From Bradyrhizobium sp. SZCCT0231 (GTDB lineage: Bacteria; Pseudomonadota; Alphaproteobacteria; Rhizobiales; Xanthobacteraceae), in assembly GCF_018130245.1 (NCBI RefSeq), contig NZ_JAFCKP010000003.1, forward strand, positions 124,001-188,000: DNA of 64,000 bases, read 5' to 3'. Every line of letters begins with the position of its first letter. Position 1 is the stretch's first letter. The notes under the pieces were generated by a model. The model worked only from the letters and a program-made list of their open reading frames with translations, was not told where the DNA came from and made no database searches. Made by a program: the position numbers and the translations under genes. Shown here piece by piece: positions 29,685 through 37,674 of this stretch.

Positions 29685-30635
29685 CTATTTGGTCTCGCCG
29701 GCCAGCTTCCTGACATCGTCGGGCGTCGCTCCGAAACGGCGGCGAAACGCGCGATGGAAGTAGGAAATGTCGTGAAATCCCGCGAGGTGCGCGATCTCGA
29801 TGATCTTGCGCGAGCGCAGGCCCGGGTTCCGAAGCAGCCGCTCGGCGCGCAGCAGACGTTGCTCGAGCACGAATCCGCTATAGGTGATGCCGGCCTTCTC
29901 GAACAGCAACTGGATCGTGCGCGGGCTGATGCGGTGCGTGGTGGCAAGGTCGGACAGCGACAGCGCGGCGCTGTCCAGCTGCGCCAGAATGTCTGCCTTG
30001 ATGGCTTCGAAACGCGCTGCCGCGAGGCCGCGTAGTTGCGCCTCCTCGGCGACATCGCCGCGCGCTCCGATCATCAGCACGGAGAGGTCGAACAGGTGCT
30101 GCGAGACCGCATCGAGCTCCGCAGGCGCGAGCTTGTCGGCATACGCATGCGCGAGGTCGTAATACCGCAGAAATATCGACGTGATCGGGTTGGCGCCGGA
30201 GATCGACCGCGCAATCAGATCCTCGGCATTCGGGCACGCGCGCAGCAGGGCCTTGCGCGGCAGCAGCGCGGTCTGGAAATTACCATACGCCAGTTGCGTG
30301 ATTTGGGCCCCCTTGATCGAGGGATCGCCGATCGTGATGTCGCCGGCGGCGACCTCCAGCGGGCGTTTCCCCATGGCCCCACGCAATGCCGAATTGGGCG
30401 ACATCGTGATCACCAACTCGTCATTCGTTCCCAACGACACGAAGGACATCGGCGTGCCGAACGAGGCCGAGAGTCTGAGGCGGGGAAGAATGGCCGGCGC
30501 AATGGTCCGGTGAACGTGCCCTTCGCCGACCGGCACGAAATCGACGTTCGCCACCTGACGGCAAAACTGCTCGCGCCATCTTTCATAGGACTGACCGTTG
30601 GGGTCGCCATCGAATGAGAGTTGAGGCTGGGTCAT
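29685..30635 (-). CDS. AraC family transcriptional regulator
   Basis: The protein has 316 residues. An AraC-binding-like N-terminal domain (about 1-190) is followed by two HTH motifs at the C-terminus: LSLSDLATTHRISPRTIQLLF and IIEIAHLAGFHDISYFHRAFRRRFG, the AraC signature. The effector is unknown. A perfect ATTGCG-GTT-CGCAAT dyad 30 bp upstream of its start may be an autoregulatory site. It is convergent with the acyl-CoA synthetase. Confidence 0.88.
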   Translation of the reverse strand: MTQPQLSFDGDPNGQSYERWREQFCRQVANVDFVPVGEGHVHRTIAPAILPRLRLSASFGTPMSFVSLGTNDELVITMSPNSALRGAMGKRPLEVAAGDITIGDPSIKGAQITQLAYGNFQTALLPRKALLRACPNAEDLIARSISGANPITSIFLRYYDLAHAYADKLAPAELDAVSQHLFDLSVLMIGARGDVAEEAQLRGLAAARFEAIKADILAQLDSAALSLSDLATTHRISPRTIQLLFEKAGITYSGFVLEQRLLRAERLLRNPGLRSRKIIEIAHLAGFHDISYFHRAFRRRFGATPDDVRKLAGETK

Positions 30636-30664
30636 CGATCGCTGGAAACGCCTATTGCCGATTC

Positions 30665-30679
30665 ATTGCGGTTCGCAAT
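30665..30679. promoter_or_regulatory. Dyad in front of the AraC gene
   Basis: ATTGCGGTTCGCAAT has 6-bp perfect arms around GTT and lies 30 bp upstream of the AraC start. A similar ATTGCG...CGCAAT pair brackets the pobA fossil start (53825-53846). Confidence 0.35.
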
Positions 30680-30839
30680 TTCGTCGGGGCCCCCGGGGTG
30701 CGGCAACCAGAAAAACGCTGGATTGCGCAAAAAGCCACTCGCAACGGCGCGCTGAGCCAGCGACCAGGTGCCGCAGCCTGCCGTTGGTGCAGATCGAAGG
30801 GGGATACGTTGCGCCGTGAGCCCCGTATGGCGCTCCGAT

Positions 30840-31175
30840 TCAATACTTCTTCACCGCCGCCCCGAAGGCCAGCCACAGCGCCGTCGACGCCAGGCCAAGC
30901 CGCCGAGCAGCAGGAAGGTCGGGCCGTAGCCGATCCATTGCGCGATCCAGCCGCCGAGTGCGGGACATCGCGACCAGAGAGGTCACGATCATCACGCCTT
31001 GTGCGATCACCACGGTCGTCGCGACGAAGCTCGGGCCATTGGCCTGATCCTCGGCGACCGCCGCAAGCCCATAGAGCGGCACGACGGCGGCGTTGCCGAG
31101 ATGGAACAGGGCGAGCGCGAGTGCAAGCACGAGCAGATACGGGACGAGCAGGGGGACCGCGATGCCATCGATACC
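30840..31175 (-). pseudogene. MFS transporter fossil
   Basis: The minus strand reads GIDGIAVPLLVPYLLVLALA, FHLGNAAVVPLYGLAAVAE, SFVATTVVIAQGVMIVTSLVAM, which are typical MFS helices 7-8. About 75 residues are then missing. The following frame is shifted: ALGGWIAQWIGYGPTFLLLGG is readable only in another frame, and the original frame returns at ALWLAFGAAVKKY before the stop. There is no N-terminal half. It is clearly a degraded transporter with an internal deletion and at least one frameshift pair. Confidence 0.7.
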
Positions 31176-31341
31176 TAAACATGCTTCTCGTGCGTCGTGA
31201 CCCTCTTGGCCAATCGGTCTGGCGTGCGCCTGAACGTAACGGGCGCTCGCCGCGTTGGTTCCAGACTCGGCTGCCGGTCATCGATCTTGCCGGGAGCTTG
31301 TCCGCAATGTCATCCTGCGGTCTTCCCACGGAGCATGAGTC

Positions 31342-32145
31342 ATGCCTCTCTGGACCTGCGAAACCTGCGGCGCTCAATTTCCCTCACGCGGAGCACCGCC
31401 CGCCTCCTGCCCGATTTGCGAGGACGAGCGACAATTCGTGAACTGGAACGGGCAGGCCTTTCTCACGCGCGAGGCGCTCGCGCGGAGGCACCGACTGGTG
31501 GGACGCGACGATCTTGGCCTCACCGGGATCGGGATGGAGCCGAGCTTTGCCATCGGGCAGCGCGCGCTGCTGGTGCCTCAAGACGACGGCTGCGTGATGT
31601 GGGACTGCATTCCGCTCGCGACCGACGAGGCCATCCAATACGTCGCAGCACTCGGCGGGCTCAAGGCCATCGCGATCTCGCATCCGCATTACTATGGCGC
31701 GGTCGCCGACTGGAGCGACACGTTCGGCGGCGTGCCGGTCTATCTGCACGCCGACGATCGCGCCTTCGTCACCCGGCCTCATCCGGCGATCGTGCACTGG
31801 ACCGGCGAAAGCCATTGCATCTCCGACGACGTGCTGCTGCTGCGCACCGGCGGCCACTTCGCCGGCGCCACCGTGCTGCACTATGCGCGTGGTGCGGACG
31901 GCAAAGGTGCGCTGCTCGCCGGGGACATCGCCCAGGTGACGATGGACCGGCGCTTCGTCAGCTTCATGTATTCCTATCCGAATTACATGCCGCTCAACGC
32001 CGCCGCGGTGCGGCGGATTGCGGCAGCCGTCGAGCCGCTCGCCTTCGACCGGATCTACGGAGCCTGGTGGGGCCGCAATATCGCTAGCGGCGCCAAGGCG
32101 GCGTTTGCGGCATCGGTGGCGCGATATCTCATGGCCATCGCCTGA
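31342..32145 (+). CDS. Zinc-ribbon MBL-fold hydrolase
   Basis: The protein has 267 residues. An N-terminal ribbon has CETC (6-9) and CPIC (23-26), as in rubredoxin-like zinc knuckles. The MBL domain has SHPHYYGAVADW where canonical enzymes have HxHxDH, so the Asp-His pair is replaced and metal binding must differ. GGHFAGATVLH and LAGDIAQV keep the later ligands. This altered motif defines a known family with plant homologs; the substrate is unknown. It stands alone between the MFS fossil and the MetX-like gene. Confidence 0.8.
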   Translation: MPLWTCETCGAQFPSRGAPPASCPICEDERQFVNWNGQAFLTREALARRHRLVGRDDLGLTGIGMEPSFAIGQRALLVPQDDGCVMWDCIPLATDEAIQYVAALGGLKAIAISHPHYYGAVADWSDTFGGVPVYLHADDRAFVTRPHPAIVHWTGESHCISDDVLLLRTGGHFAGATVLHYARGADGKGALLAGDIAQVTMDRRFVSFMYSYPNYMPLNAAAVRRIAAAVEPLAFDRIYGAWWGRNIASGAKAAFAASVARYLMAIA

Positions 32146-32182
32146 GACCCGGCGCCCGATCGGATTTATCTTGCCGGTCCAT

Positions 32183-32209
32183 AATAAATGTACTAGTAGT
32201 ACAGTTATT
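32183..32209. promoter_or_regulatory. 27-bp dyad upstream of the MetX-like/desaturase pair
   Basis: Arms AATAAATGTACT and AGTACAGTTATT flank AGT; they are complementary except at one position. It lies about 90 bp upstream of the start at 32301 in an AT-rich pocket. The form fits a dimeric repressor operator; no regulator gene is adjacent. Confidence 0.5.
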
Positions 32210-32300
32210 GAGTGCGACGCGATGGCGCGCGGCTGGCATGATCGATGCATCGCCGTTTCCGCGTCGCGTCGTGGGGGCCGCGAGCGAGAGTGGGACGCCA

Positions 32301-33314
32301 ATGGCGGAGCGCGACTATGAGATCTTCGAGGCCGGCGACGTCGTGCTCCAATCCGGCGTCGTCTTTCCGAAGCTGAAGCTCGCCTACAAGACCTACGGCA
32401 CGCTGAGCCCGGCCAGAGACAACGTCATCCTCTATCCGACCTCGTTCAGCGCGCAGCACTTCGACACCGAGTGGCTGATCGGGCCTGACGGCGCGCTCGA
32501 TCCCTCGCGCTATTTCATCGTCATCCCGAATCTGTTCGGTAACGGCCTGTCGTCCTCGCCGTCGAACTCCGCCGCGCCGTTCCCCGAGCTCAGCTATCAC
32601 GACGCGATCGCCGTTCAGCATCGCCTTCTCGCCGAGCGCTTCGGCATCACAAAGCTCGCGCTGGTTTATGGCTGGTCGATGGGCGGCATGCAGGCCTATC
32701 ACTGGGCGGCACTGTATCCTGATATGGTCGCGCGTGCCGCGGTCGTGTGCGGCAGCGCCCGCTGCGCGCCCTACAACTACGTCTTCCTGGAAAGCGTGAA
32801 GGCCGCGCTCACGGCCGATCCCGCCTTCCGCGATGGCCGTTTCGCCGAAAAACCCGTCGCCGGCTATCGCGCCATGGGACGCGTCTATGCCGGCTGGGCG
32901 ATGTCGCACGGCTTCTATCGCGACGAGCTCTGGCGCGAGGCCGGCTTCGCCTCGCTGGAGGACTATCTCGTCCGCGCCTGGGATGCGACTTTCGCGCGGC
33001 GCGATGCCAACGATCTCCTGGCGCAGATCGGCATCTGGCAGCGCGGCGACATCAGCCGGTGCTCGGCCTTCGGCGGCGATCTCGATCGCGCGCTCGCCGC
33101 GATCAAGGCGCATATGCTGCTGATGCCGGGCGCGACCGATCGCTATTTCGACGTCCGCGACAACGAGGACGAACTCGACAAGCTGGTCAATGCAAAGTCA
33201 GCCGTGCTGCATCCGATCCCATCGCTGCAGGGCCATCGCGCCGGCAATCCCGTCAACAATCCCCGCGACCAGGCCTTCATCAAGGCCGAGATCGCCGGGC
33301 TCCTCCGCAAGTAA
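32301..33314 (+). CDS. Alpha/beta hydrolase, homoserine acetyltransferase-like
   Basis: The protein has 337 residues from ATG 32301, preceded by GAGAGTGGGA. The nucleophile elbow is YGWSMGGMQAYHWA, the acid residue is in MPGATDRYF and the His in LQGHRAGNP. This is the MetX-like fold, but the elbow lacks the GGSMGG of true homoserine acetyltransferases, so acyl transfer to homoserine is unlikely; hydrolase activity on an acyl ester is possible. It is followed after 15 bp by a fatty acid desaturase, suggesting a lipid role and a common transcript. Confidence 0.82.
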   Translation: MAERDYEIFEAGDVVLQSGVVFPKLKLAYKTYGTLSPARDNVILYPTSFSAQHFDTEWLIGPDGALDPSRYFIVIPNLFGNGLSSSPSNSAAPFPELSYHDAIAVQHRLLAERFGITKLALVYGWSMGGMQAYHWAALYPDMVARAAVVCGSARCAPYNYVFLESVKAALTADPAFRDGRFAEKPVAGYRAMGRVYAGWAMSHGFYRDELWREAGFASLEDYLVRAWDATFARRDANDLLAQIGIWQRGDISRCSAFGGDLDRALAAIKAHMLLMPGATDRYFDVRDNEDELDKLVNAKSAVLHPIPSLQGHRAGNPVNNPRDQAFIKAEIAGLLRK

Positions 33315-33329
33315 GACAGGCACCCGATC

Positions 33330-34322
33330 ATGACTGACGCAACCGTTTCTGAGTCCGGCCATCGCCTGAAGCCGCTGAGCCCGGCGATGCTGCGCGAACT
33401 GTCGGCCCGCTCCAATTTCCAGGGCGCGGCGCGCAGCCTTTGCCATTATGGCGTGGTCATTCTGGTCGGGTCGTTGATCTGGAAAGTCAGCTCGAGCTAT
33501 GGCGTCCTTTGGGCGCTGCCGCTGATAGTGGTACAGGGCTATTTCGTCGCCTTCCTGTTCATGGCGGTGCACGAGACCGCGCACAAGACCGCGTTCAAGA
33601 GCCGTGGCCTCAACCTCGCGGTCGGCTATCTCTCGGCCTTCATCATCGGGCAGCCTTACGAATATTACTGCTTGTACCACTGGGACCATCATCGCTACAC
33701 CCAGGATCCCGAGAAGGACCCGGAACTGATCGTCGGCGTGAAGCCGAAATCCGACACCCAGCTCGTGATCGCCTATAGCGGCTTGCTCCAGGTTGCGGGC
33801 CGCCTCCGCCTGATGTTCGGCCATGCCGTCACCGGCAAGGTCACGGTGCCCTGGGTCCCCGAGAACAAGCGCGCCGTTATCGTGACCGAAGCGCGCGTCT
33901 ATGCCGCCCTCTATGTTCTGCTGCTCGCGCTCTCACTGTGGTTCTCCTCCGCGCTGCTGCTTATGGTCTGGGTCGTTCCGCTGGTGATCGGGCAATTCTT
34001 CCTGCGGCCCTATCTCTTGGCCGAGCACACCGGTTGCGACCGTACCCGCAGCGCCTTTCAGAACACCCGCACCACCTATACCGCTGCCATCGTCAAATGG
34101 TTCGCGTGGAACATGCCCTACCATGTCGAGCACCACGCTTATCCCTCGATCCCCTTTCACGCCCTGCCGAAGCTGAACGCGATCGTTGATGGCGAGATCG
34201 TCCATCGCGGCCGCGGCTACATCAGAACGACGCGCGAGACCTGGGCCTGGTTTCGCCGGCAGCGGCAGGCTGGTTCGTCAACGCAAAACTCCGGCCGCGA
34301 TGCGACCGGAGCTTTGTCGTGA
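33330..34322 (+). CDS. Membrane fatty acid desaturase
   Basis: The protein has 330 residues. The three His boxes of the di-iron site are H81ETAH85, H117WDHH121 and HVEHH near residue 260. Hydrophobic segments around 40-75, 95-110 and 190-230 give the usual four-helix topology. Its expected activity is O2-dependent desaturation or hydroxylation of a fatty acyl chain in the inner membrane; the second box HWDHHRYT also occurs in beta-carotene-related members, so the substrate is uncertain. Its last codons overlap the terminator of the converging gene. Confidence 0.88.
   Translation: MTDATVSESGHRLKPLSPAMLRELSARSNFQGAARSLCHYGVVILVGSLIWKVSSSYGVLWALPLIVVQGYFVAFLFMAVHETAHKTAFKSRGLNLAVGYLSAFIIGQPYEYYCLYHWDHHRYTQDPEKDPELIVGVKPKSDTQLVIAYSGLLQVAGRLRLMFGHAVTGKVTVPWVPENKRAVIVTEARVYAALYVLLLALSLWFSSALLLMVWVVPLVIGQFFLRPYLLAEHTGCDRTRSAFQNTRTTYTAAIVKWFAWNMPYHVEHHAYPSIPFHALPKLNAIVDGEIVHRGRGYIRTTRETWAWFRRQRQAGSSTQNSGRDATGALS
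34285..34311 (-). terminator. Terminator of the small secreted protein gene, inside the desaturase 3' end
   Basis: On the minus strand CTCCGG...CCGGAG arms with inner CGC/GCG are followed by TTTT. The hairpin lies within the last 13 codons of the desaturase on the opposite strand, so the same bases serve as coding sequence and as terminator. Confidence 0.6.
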
Positions 34323-34332
34323 ATGCGAGATA

Positions 34333-34581
34333 TCAGTAGATCCCGTAGGCGCAGACATTGACGACGCGCACGCGCAGGCCATGACGGGTCTGGACCAGGC
34401 GCTCCTGGTAGCAGTTGCTGACGCCGGTGTTGACGTAGACGCCGCCGAAGCCCCAGCCCGGACCCCAGCCGTGACCCCAGTGGTGGTGATGGAAACCGCC
34501 GGCCGAAGCGGCGGTGGGGGCGAGAGCGGCAACGCCGAGCGAACCGGCGGCGATCAGACCAAGTGCAAGCTTACGAAACAT
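34333..34581 (-). CDS. Small secreted His/Gly-rich protein
   Basis: An 82-residue protein. A Sec signal peptide (MFRKLALGLIAAGSLGVAAL...ASA) is followed by a short mature part with HHHHWGHGWGPGWGFGG and two cysteines (NCY...VCAYGIY). The His cluster suggests metal binding. Homologous small periplasmic proteins are frequent in Bradyrhizobium. The second ATG (34581) is chosen because GGAG lies 8 bp upstream; the first ATG (34587) is too close to it. Confidence 0.75.
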   Translation of the reverse strand: MFRKLALGLIAAGSLGVAALAPTAASAGGFHHHHWGHGWGPGWGFGGVYVNTGVSNCYQERLVQTRHGLRVRVVNVCAYGIY

Positions 34582-34718
34582 CTTCATTCTCCGTTTGGCG
34601 CTAGGGCCATGTTGTGTCCCTGCATCTCGGTCGAGACGAAACGCGGATGCGTTCACGGCGGGAGGGAAGAATCGTGTTTCAGGATTGTTTCGTCGGCTGC
34701 GGCCAGAATGTGCCGCGG

Positions 34719-35699
34719 TCAGGCTTTTCGCACCGCGCGATAGCGCACGGCCATCGCCTGCGCCAGCTCGGCCATCTTGTCGCGGAGATCGGCGGGTTCC
34801 AGCACTTCGGCCTCGGGGCCGAGCCGCAGCAATTCGGCTGCGGCGTGCCACGACGTCTTGCCGACCGGCACGCGCGCAATGCGCCAGCCGTCTGCATCGA
34901 CCGTCTCTTCGAGCTGCGTGCGTGCCTTGACGTAGGGCTGGCTCAGCGCGTCGAGCAGCTTGACGCCGAACGGCGACAGCCGGACGACCGCGACATTGGG
35001 ATGCATCTCGGCCTCGAGGCGAATTGTCGCGGCCTGCCAGTAAGCAGTGAGATCGAAATCGGCGGGGCGATCGAAGCGGTCGTCGAGCGCCGTGCAGTCG
35101 AGCACGCGCGCGACGCGATAGGTGCGCACGCTGTCGTCGACTTGCCCTGCGAGATACCAGCTGCCGCCCTTCAGCACGAGGCCGAGCGGTGCGATGCGGC
35201 GCTGCTTCTCCGCGCGCCAGCTCTGGTAGCGGATCTTGATCAACGTCCCGCGCAGCACGGCGCCGGCGATGCTGCGCAGGTGCTTCGGGTCTTCCGCCTC
35301 GCCGAACCAGCCCGGCGCGTCCAGATGAAAACGTTCCTGCATCCGTCCGGCGTCCTCGCGCAAATTCGCTGGCAGCGCCGCCATCAGCTTGTTCTGCGCG
35401 GCGATCATCGCGGCATCGAGCCCGAGCGCCGCGGCCGGGCCCGGCAATCCCGCCAGGAACAGCGCGCCCGCCTCGCTCTGCGACAGCCCGTTCAGCCGCA
35501 CGCGATAGCCGTCGAGCAGGCGATAGCCGCCACCCGCGCCGCGGTCGGCGTAAACAGGGACGCCGGATGCCGCGAGTGCATCGATGTCGCGGTAGATCGT
35601 GCGCACCGAGACTTCGCAGGCCTCCGCGAGCTCGGGCGCGGTGACCCGCCCCCTGGCCTGGAGGGTGGTGAGGATCGACAGCATCCGGCTCGCGCGCAT
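34719..35699 (-). CDS. WYL-domain HTH transcriptional regulator (YafY-like)
   Basis: The protein has 326 residues. The N-terminal winged HTH is RVTAPELAEACEVSVRTIYRDIDAL (about 18-42), then a wing with GAGGGYRL. The WYL domain contains LIKIRYQSWRAEK and GGSWYLAGQVD, and a C-terminal domain follows. WYL proteins sense small ligands or nucleotides. It faces a GST gene, with a perfect 13-bp inverted repeat in the 89-bp gap, so autoregulation and control of the GST are likely. Confidence 0.9.
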   Translation of the reverse strand: MRASRMLSILTTLQARGRVTAPELAEACEVSVRTIYRDIDALAASGVPVYADRGAGGGYRLLDGYRVRLNGLSQSEAGALFLAGLPGPAAALGLDAAMIAAQNKLMAALPANLREDAGRMQERFHLDAPGWFGEAEDPKHLRSIAGAVLRGTLIKIRYQSWRAEKQRRIAPLGLVLKGGSWYLAGQVDDSVRTYRVARVLDCTALDDRFDRPADFDLTAYWQAATIRLEAEMHPNVAVVRLSPFGVKLLDALSQPYVKARTQLEETVDADGWRIARVPVGKTSWHAAAELLRLGPEAEVLEPADLRDKMAELAQAMAVRYRAVRKA

Positions 35700-35710
35700 G
35701 ATTCCTTTAA

Positions 35711-35741
35711 ACCATACCTGACAGAAGATGTCAGGTATGGT
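35711..35741. promoter_or_regulatory. Operator between WYL regulator and GST (divergon 1)
   Basis: ACCATACCTGACA and TGTCAGGTATGGT are perfect arms separated by GAAGA. The site lies 12 bp from the regulator start and 48 bp from the GST start. Core half-site CTGACA. Confidence 0.8.
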
Positions 35742-35788
35742 CCGCTACAAGCTGCGCCATCGCCAAGAGGCCAGATGGGAGTCCCGCC

Positions 35789-36442
35789 ATGACCGATCCG
35801 AACCGCATCACGCTGTATTATTCGCCGCAGACGCGAGCCACCGGCACGCGGGTGCTGCTGGAGGAGCTGGGGGCTCCTTACGATCTCCATGTCCTCAACA
35901 TGAAGGCCGGCGAGCAGCGCAAGCCCGCCTACCTCGCCATCAACCCGCTCGGCAAGGTGCCGGCGGTTCGCCACGGCGAAGCGCTGGTGACCGAGCAGGT
36001 CGCCATCACCATCCATCTCGCCGATTTGTTTCCGCAGGCCGGCCTCACGCCCGCCCTGAACGATCCGCTGCGCGGGCCTTATCTGCGCTGGATCGCCTAT
36101 TACGGCTCATCGTTCGAGCCGGCCATGATCGACAAGTTCATGCAGCGCGAGCCGGCGCCGATCACACAATCGCCCTATGCCGATTACGACACCATGCTGG
36201 GCGCGCTCGAGGCGCAGCTGTCGAAGGGGCCTTATCTGCTCGGCGAGCGCATGACGGCCGCGGACGTGTTGTGGGGCGTCGCCTTCAGCTGGACCATGAT
36301 GTTCGGCATCGTGCCGAAGAGGGACGTGTTCGTCCGTTATGCCGAGCGCATGACCTCACGGCCGGCGTTCCAGCGCATCAATGCCGCCGACGATGAGATG
36401 GCGGCGCAGCATGCTAAGGTTGCTGGTGAATCAGGATTGTAG
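35789..36442 (+). CDS. Glutathione S-transferase family protein
   Basis: The protein has 217 residues. The thioredoxin-like domain begins ITLYYSPQTRATGTRVLLEELG, with NPLGKVPAV (cis-Pro) and a TEQ segment replacing the usual ES motif. The C-terminal helical domain includes GERMTAADVLWG, the conserved N-capping Asp motif. It is divergent from the WYL regulator across a strong operator. Its stop TAG is directly followed by the ATG of the DUF6157 gene, so the two are cotranscribed. Confidence 0.88.
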   Translation: MTDPNRITLYYSPQTRATGTRVLLEELGAPYDLHVLNMKAGEQRKPAYLAINPLGKVPAVRHGEALVTEQVAITIHLADLFPQAGLTPALNDPLRGPYLRWIAYYGSSFEPAMIDKFMQREPAPITQSPYADYDTMLGALEAQLSKGPYLLGERMTAADVLWGVAFSWTMMFGIVPKRDVFVRYAERMTSRPAFQRINAADDEMAAQHAKVAGESGL

Positions 36443-36877
36443 ATGACGAAGCCGACGCACACGACCAACTGCTTCAACACCTTCATCCGTGTTGCTGAAG
36501 ACTGTCCCGCGCGTACTGGCGAGGAGCCGCCGCTGCGCGCGGGAAAGCCGACGGTGGCGTGCCTGCAATACGGGATGATTGCCAAGGCACCCTACAAATA
36601 CACGTCCGACGATGTGATCTTCGCGACATCTGCGCCGGGACGCGAACTCGATGTGGAGACGACGAAAGCGGAGAGGCGTGCGGCCCGTGAAGCATTCTTC
36701 TCCCGGGGGCAGGCATGCATGAGGGCGTCGAGCCTGGGCAAGCGCTTCGGCTGGGGCATTCATGCCGACAGTGAAGGCCGGCTCGCGATTTACGCCATCG
36801 ACAGCAAACGGTACCAAGCGTTCGTCCGCGATCCCAAGCTGACGCAGGTGCGCGCGATGCGGTCGAAACGGGCGTGA
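36443..36877 (+). CDS. DUF6157 family protein
   Basis: A 144-residue protein. THTTNCFNTFIRVAEDCPA at the N-terminus, then KPTVACLQYGMI and PYKYTSDDVIF, then SSLGKRFGWGIH match the DUF6157 pattern. No catalytic motif is recognisable; function unknown. It starts immediately after the GST stop and is likely coregulated by the WYL protein. It ends at the stop of the converging crotonase gene. Confidence 0.85.
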   Translation: MTKPTHTTNCFNTFIRVAEDCPARTGEEPPLRAGKPTVACLQYGMIAKAPYKYTSDDVIFATSAPGRELDVETTKAERRAAREAFFSRGQACMRASSLGKRFGWGIHADSEGRLAIYAIDSKRYQAFVRDPKLTQVRAMRSKRA

Positions 36878-37663
36878 TCAGAAATTCGGTGCCCGCTTCT
36901 CCGCGAACGCCTTGATGCCTTCCTTGATCTCGTCGCCGCGCATGCTGTCGCGGTGGCGCTGGTCGGCGGCGGGTTCATCGAGCTCGCCGCGGGCGAACTC
37001 GTTGATCGCGCGCTTCATGCCGCGCATCGCCTGCGGGGCGTTGCCGGCGAGGAGGCCAGCGAGCTTGTCGACCTCCTCGTCCAGGAATTCCTCCGCCACC
37101 ATCGCGGTGAGATAGCCGATGCGCAGCATCTCCGGGGCGCTGATCTTCTGCGCGGTCAAAAACAGCCTCTTCGCATTGTCGACGCCGAGCCGCGTCACGT
37201 AGCGTTTGATGCCGCTCGGGTAGTAGTGCAGCCCGAGCCGTGCCGCCGGCATGAACATTTCCGCGGTATCGACGCCAATCCGGAAATCGCAGGAGAGCAC
37301 GAGGTCGGTCGAGCCGCCATAAACACCGCCGTTGAGCCGGCAGATCGTCGGCACGCCGAGATCCTCGAGCCGGTTGACGACCACCTCGAAGGCCGAGCCC
37401 GCGCTCTGCCGCTCGCTCGCGCTGACCGCGCGCTCCGCCACCGAATTGAGATCGTAGCCCGCGGAGAAGGCGCGCCCGGTGCCGGTCAGCACCAGCACGC
37501 GAATATCAGGATCGGCCTCTACCCGGTCGAACAGTCTTGTCAGCTCGTCGAGATCCTCCGCCTGGAGCCGGTTGAGATGCTTCGGCCGGTTGAGGCGGAT
37601 GGTGGCGCGGGCGCCGGTGATCTCGAGCAGGGGGCCTGTGGCTGCGTCGGCTGTGTCCGACAT
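36878..37663 (-). CDS. Enoyl-CoA hydratase/isomerase family protein
   Basis: The protein has 261 residues from ATG 37663 (GGAG 6 bp upstream; an alternative ATG at 37675 overlaps the K+ channel stop). The crotonase oxyanion loops are FSAGYDLNSV and NGGVYGGSTDLVLSCD. Position GGSTD has Ser-Thr-Asp where typical hydratases have G-x-E, and LGLHYYPSGIKRYV replaces the second Glu region, so simple hydration is doubtful. It follows the channel gene directly on the same strand. Confidence 0.83.
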   Translation of the reverse strand: MSDTADAATGPLLEITGARATIRLNRPKHLNRLQAEDLDELTRLFDRVEADPDIRVLVLTGTGRAFSAGYDLNSVAERAVSASERQSAGSAFEVVVNRLEDLGVPTICRLNGGVYGGSTDLVLSCDFRIGVDTAEMFMPAARLGLHYYPSGIKRYVTRLGVDNAKRLFLTAQKISAPEMLRIGYLTAMVAEEFLDEEVDKLAGLLAGNAPQAMRGMKRAINEFARGELDEPAADQRHRDSMRGDEIKEGIKAFAEKRAPNF

Positions 37664-37674
37664 TCTTGTCTCCA

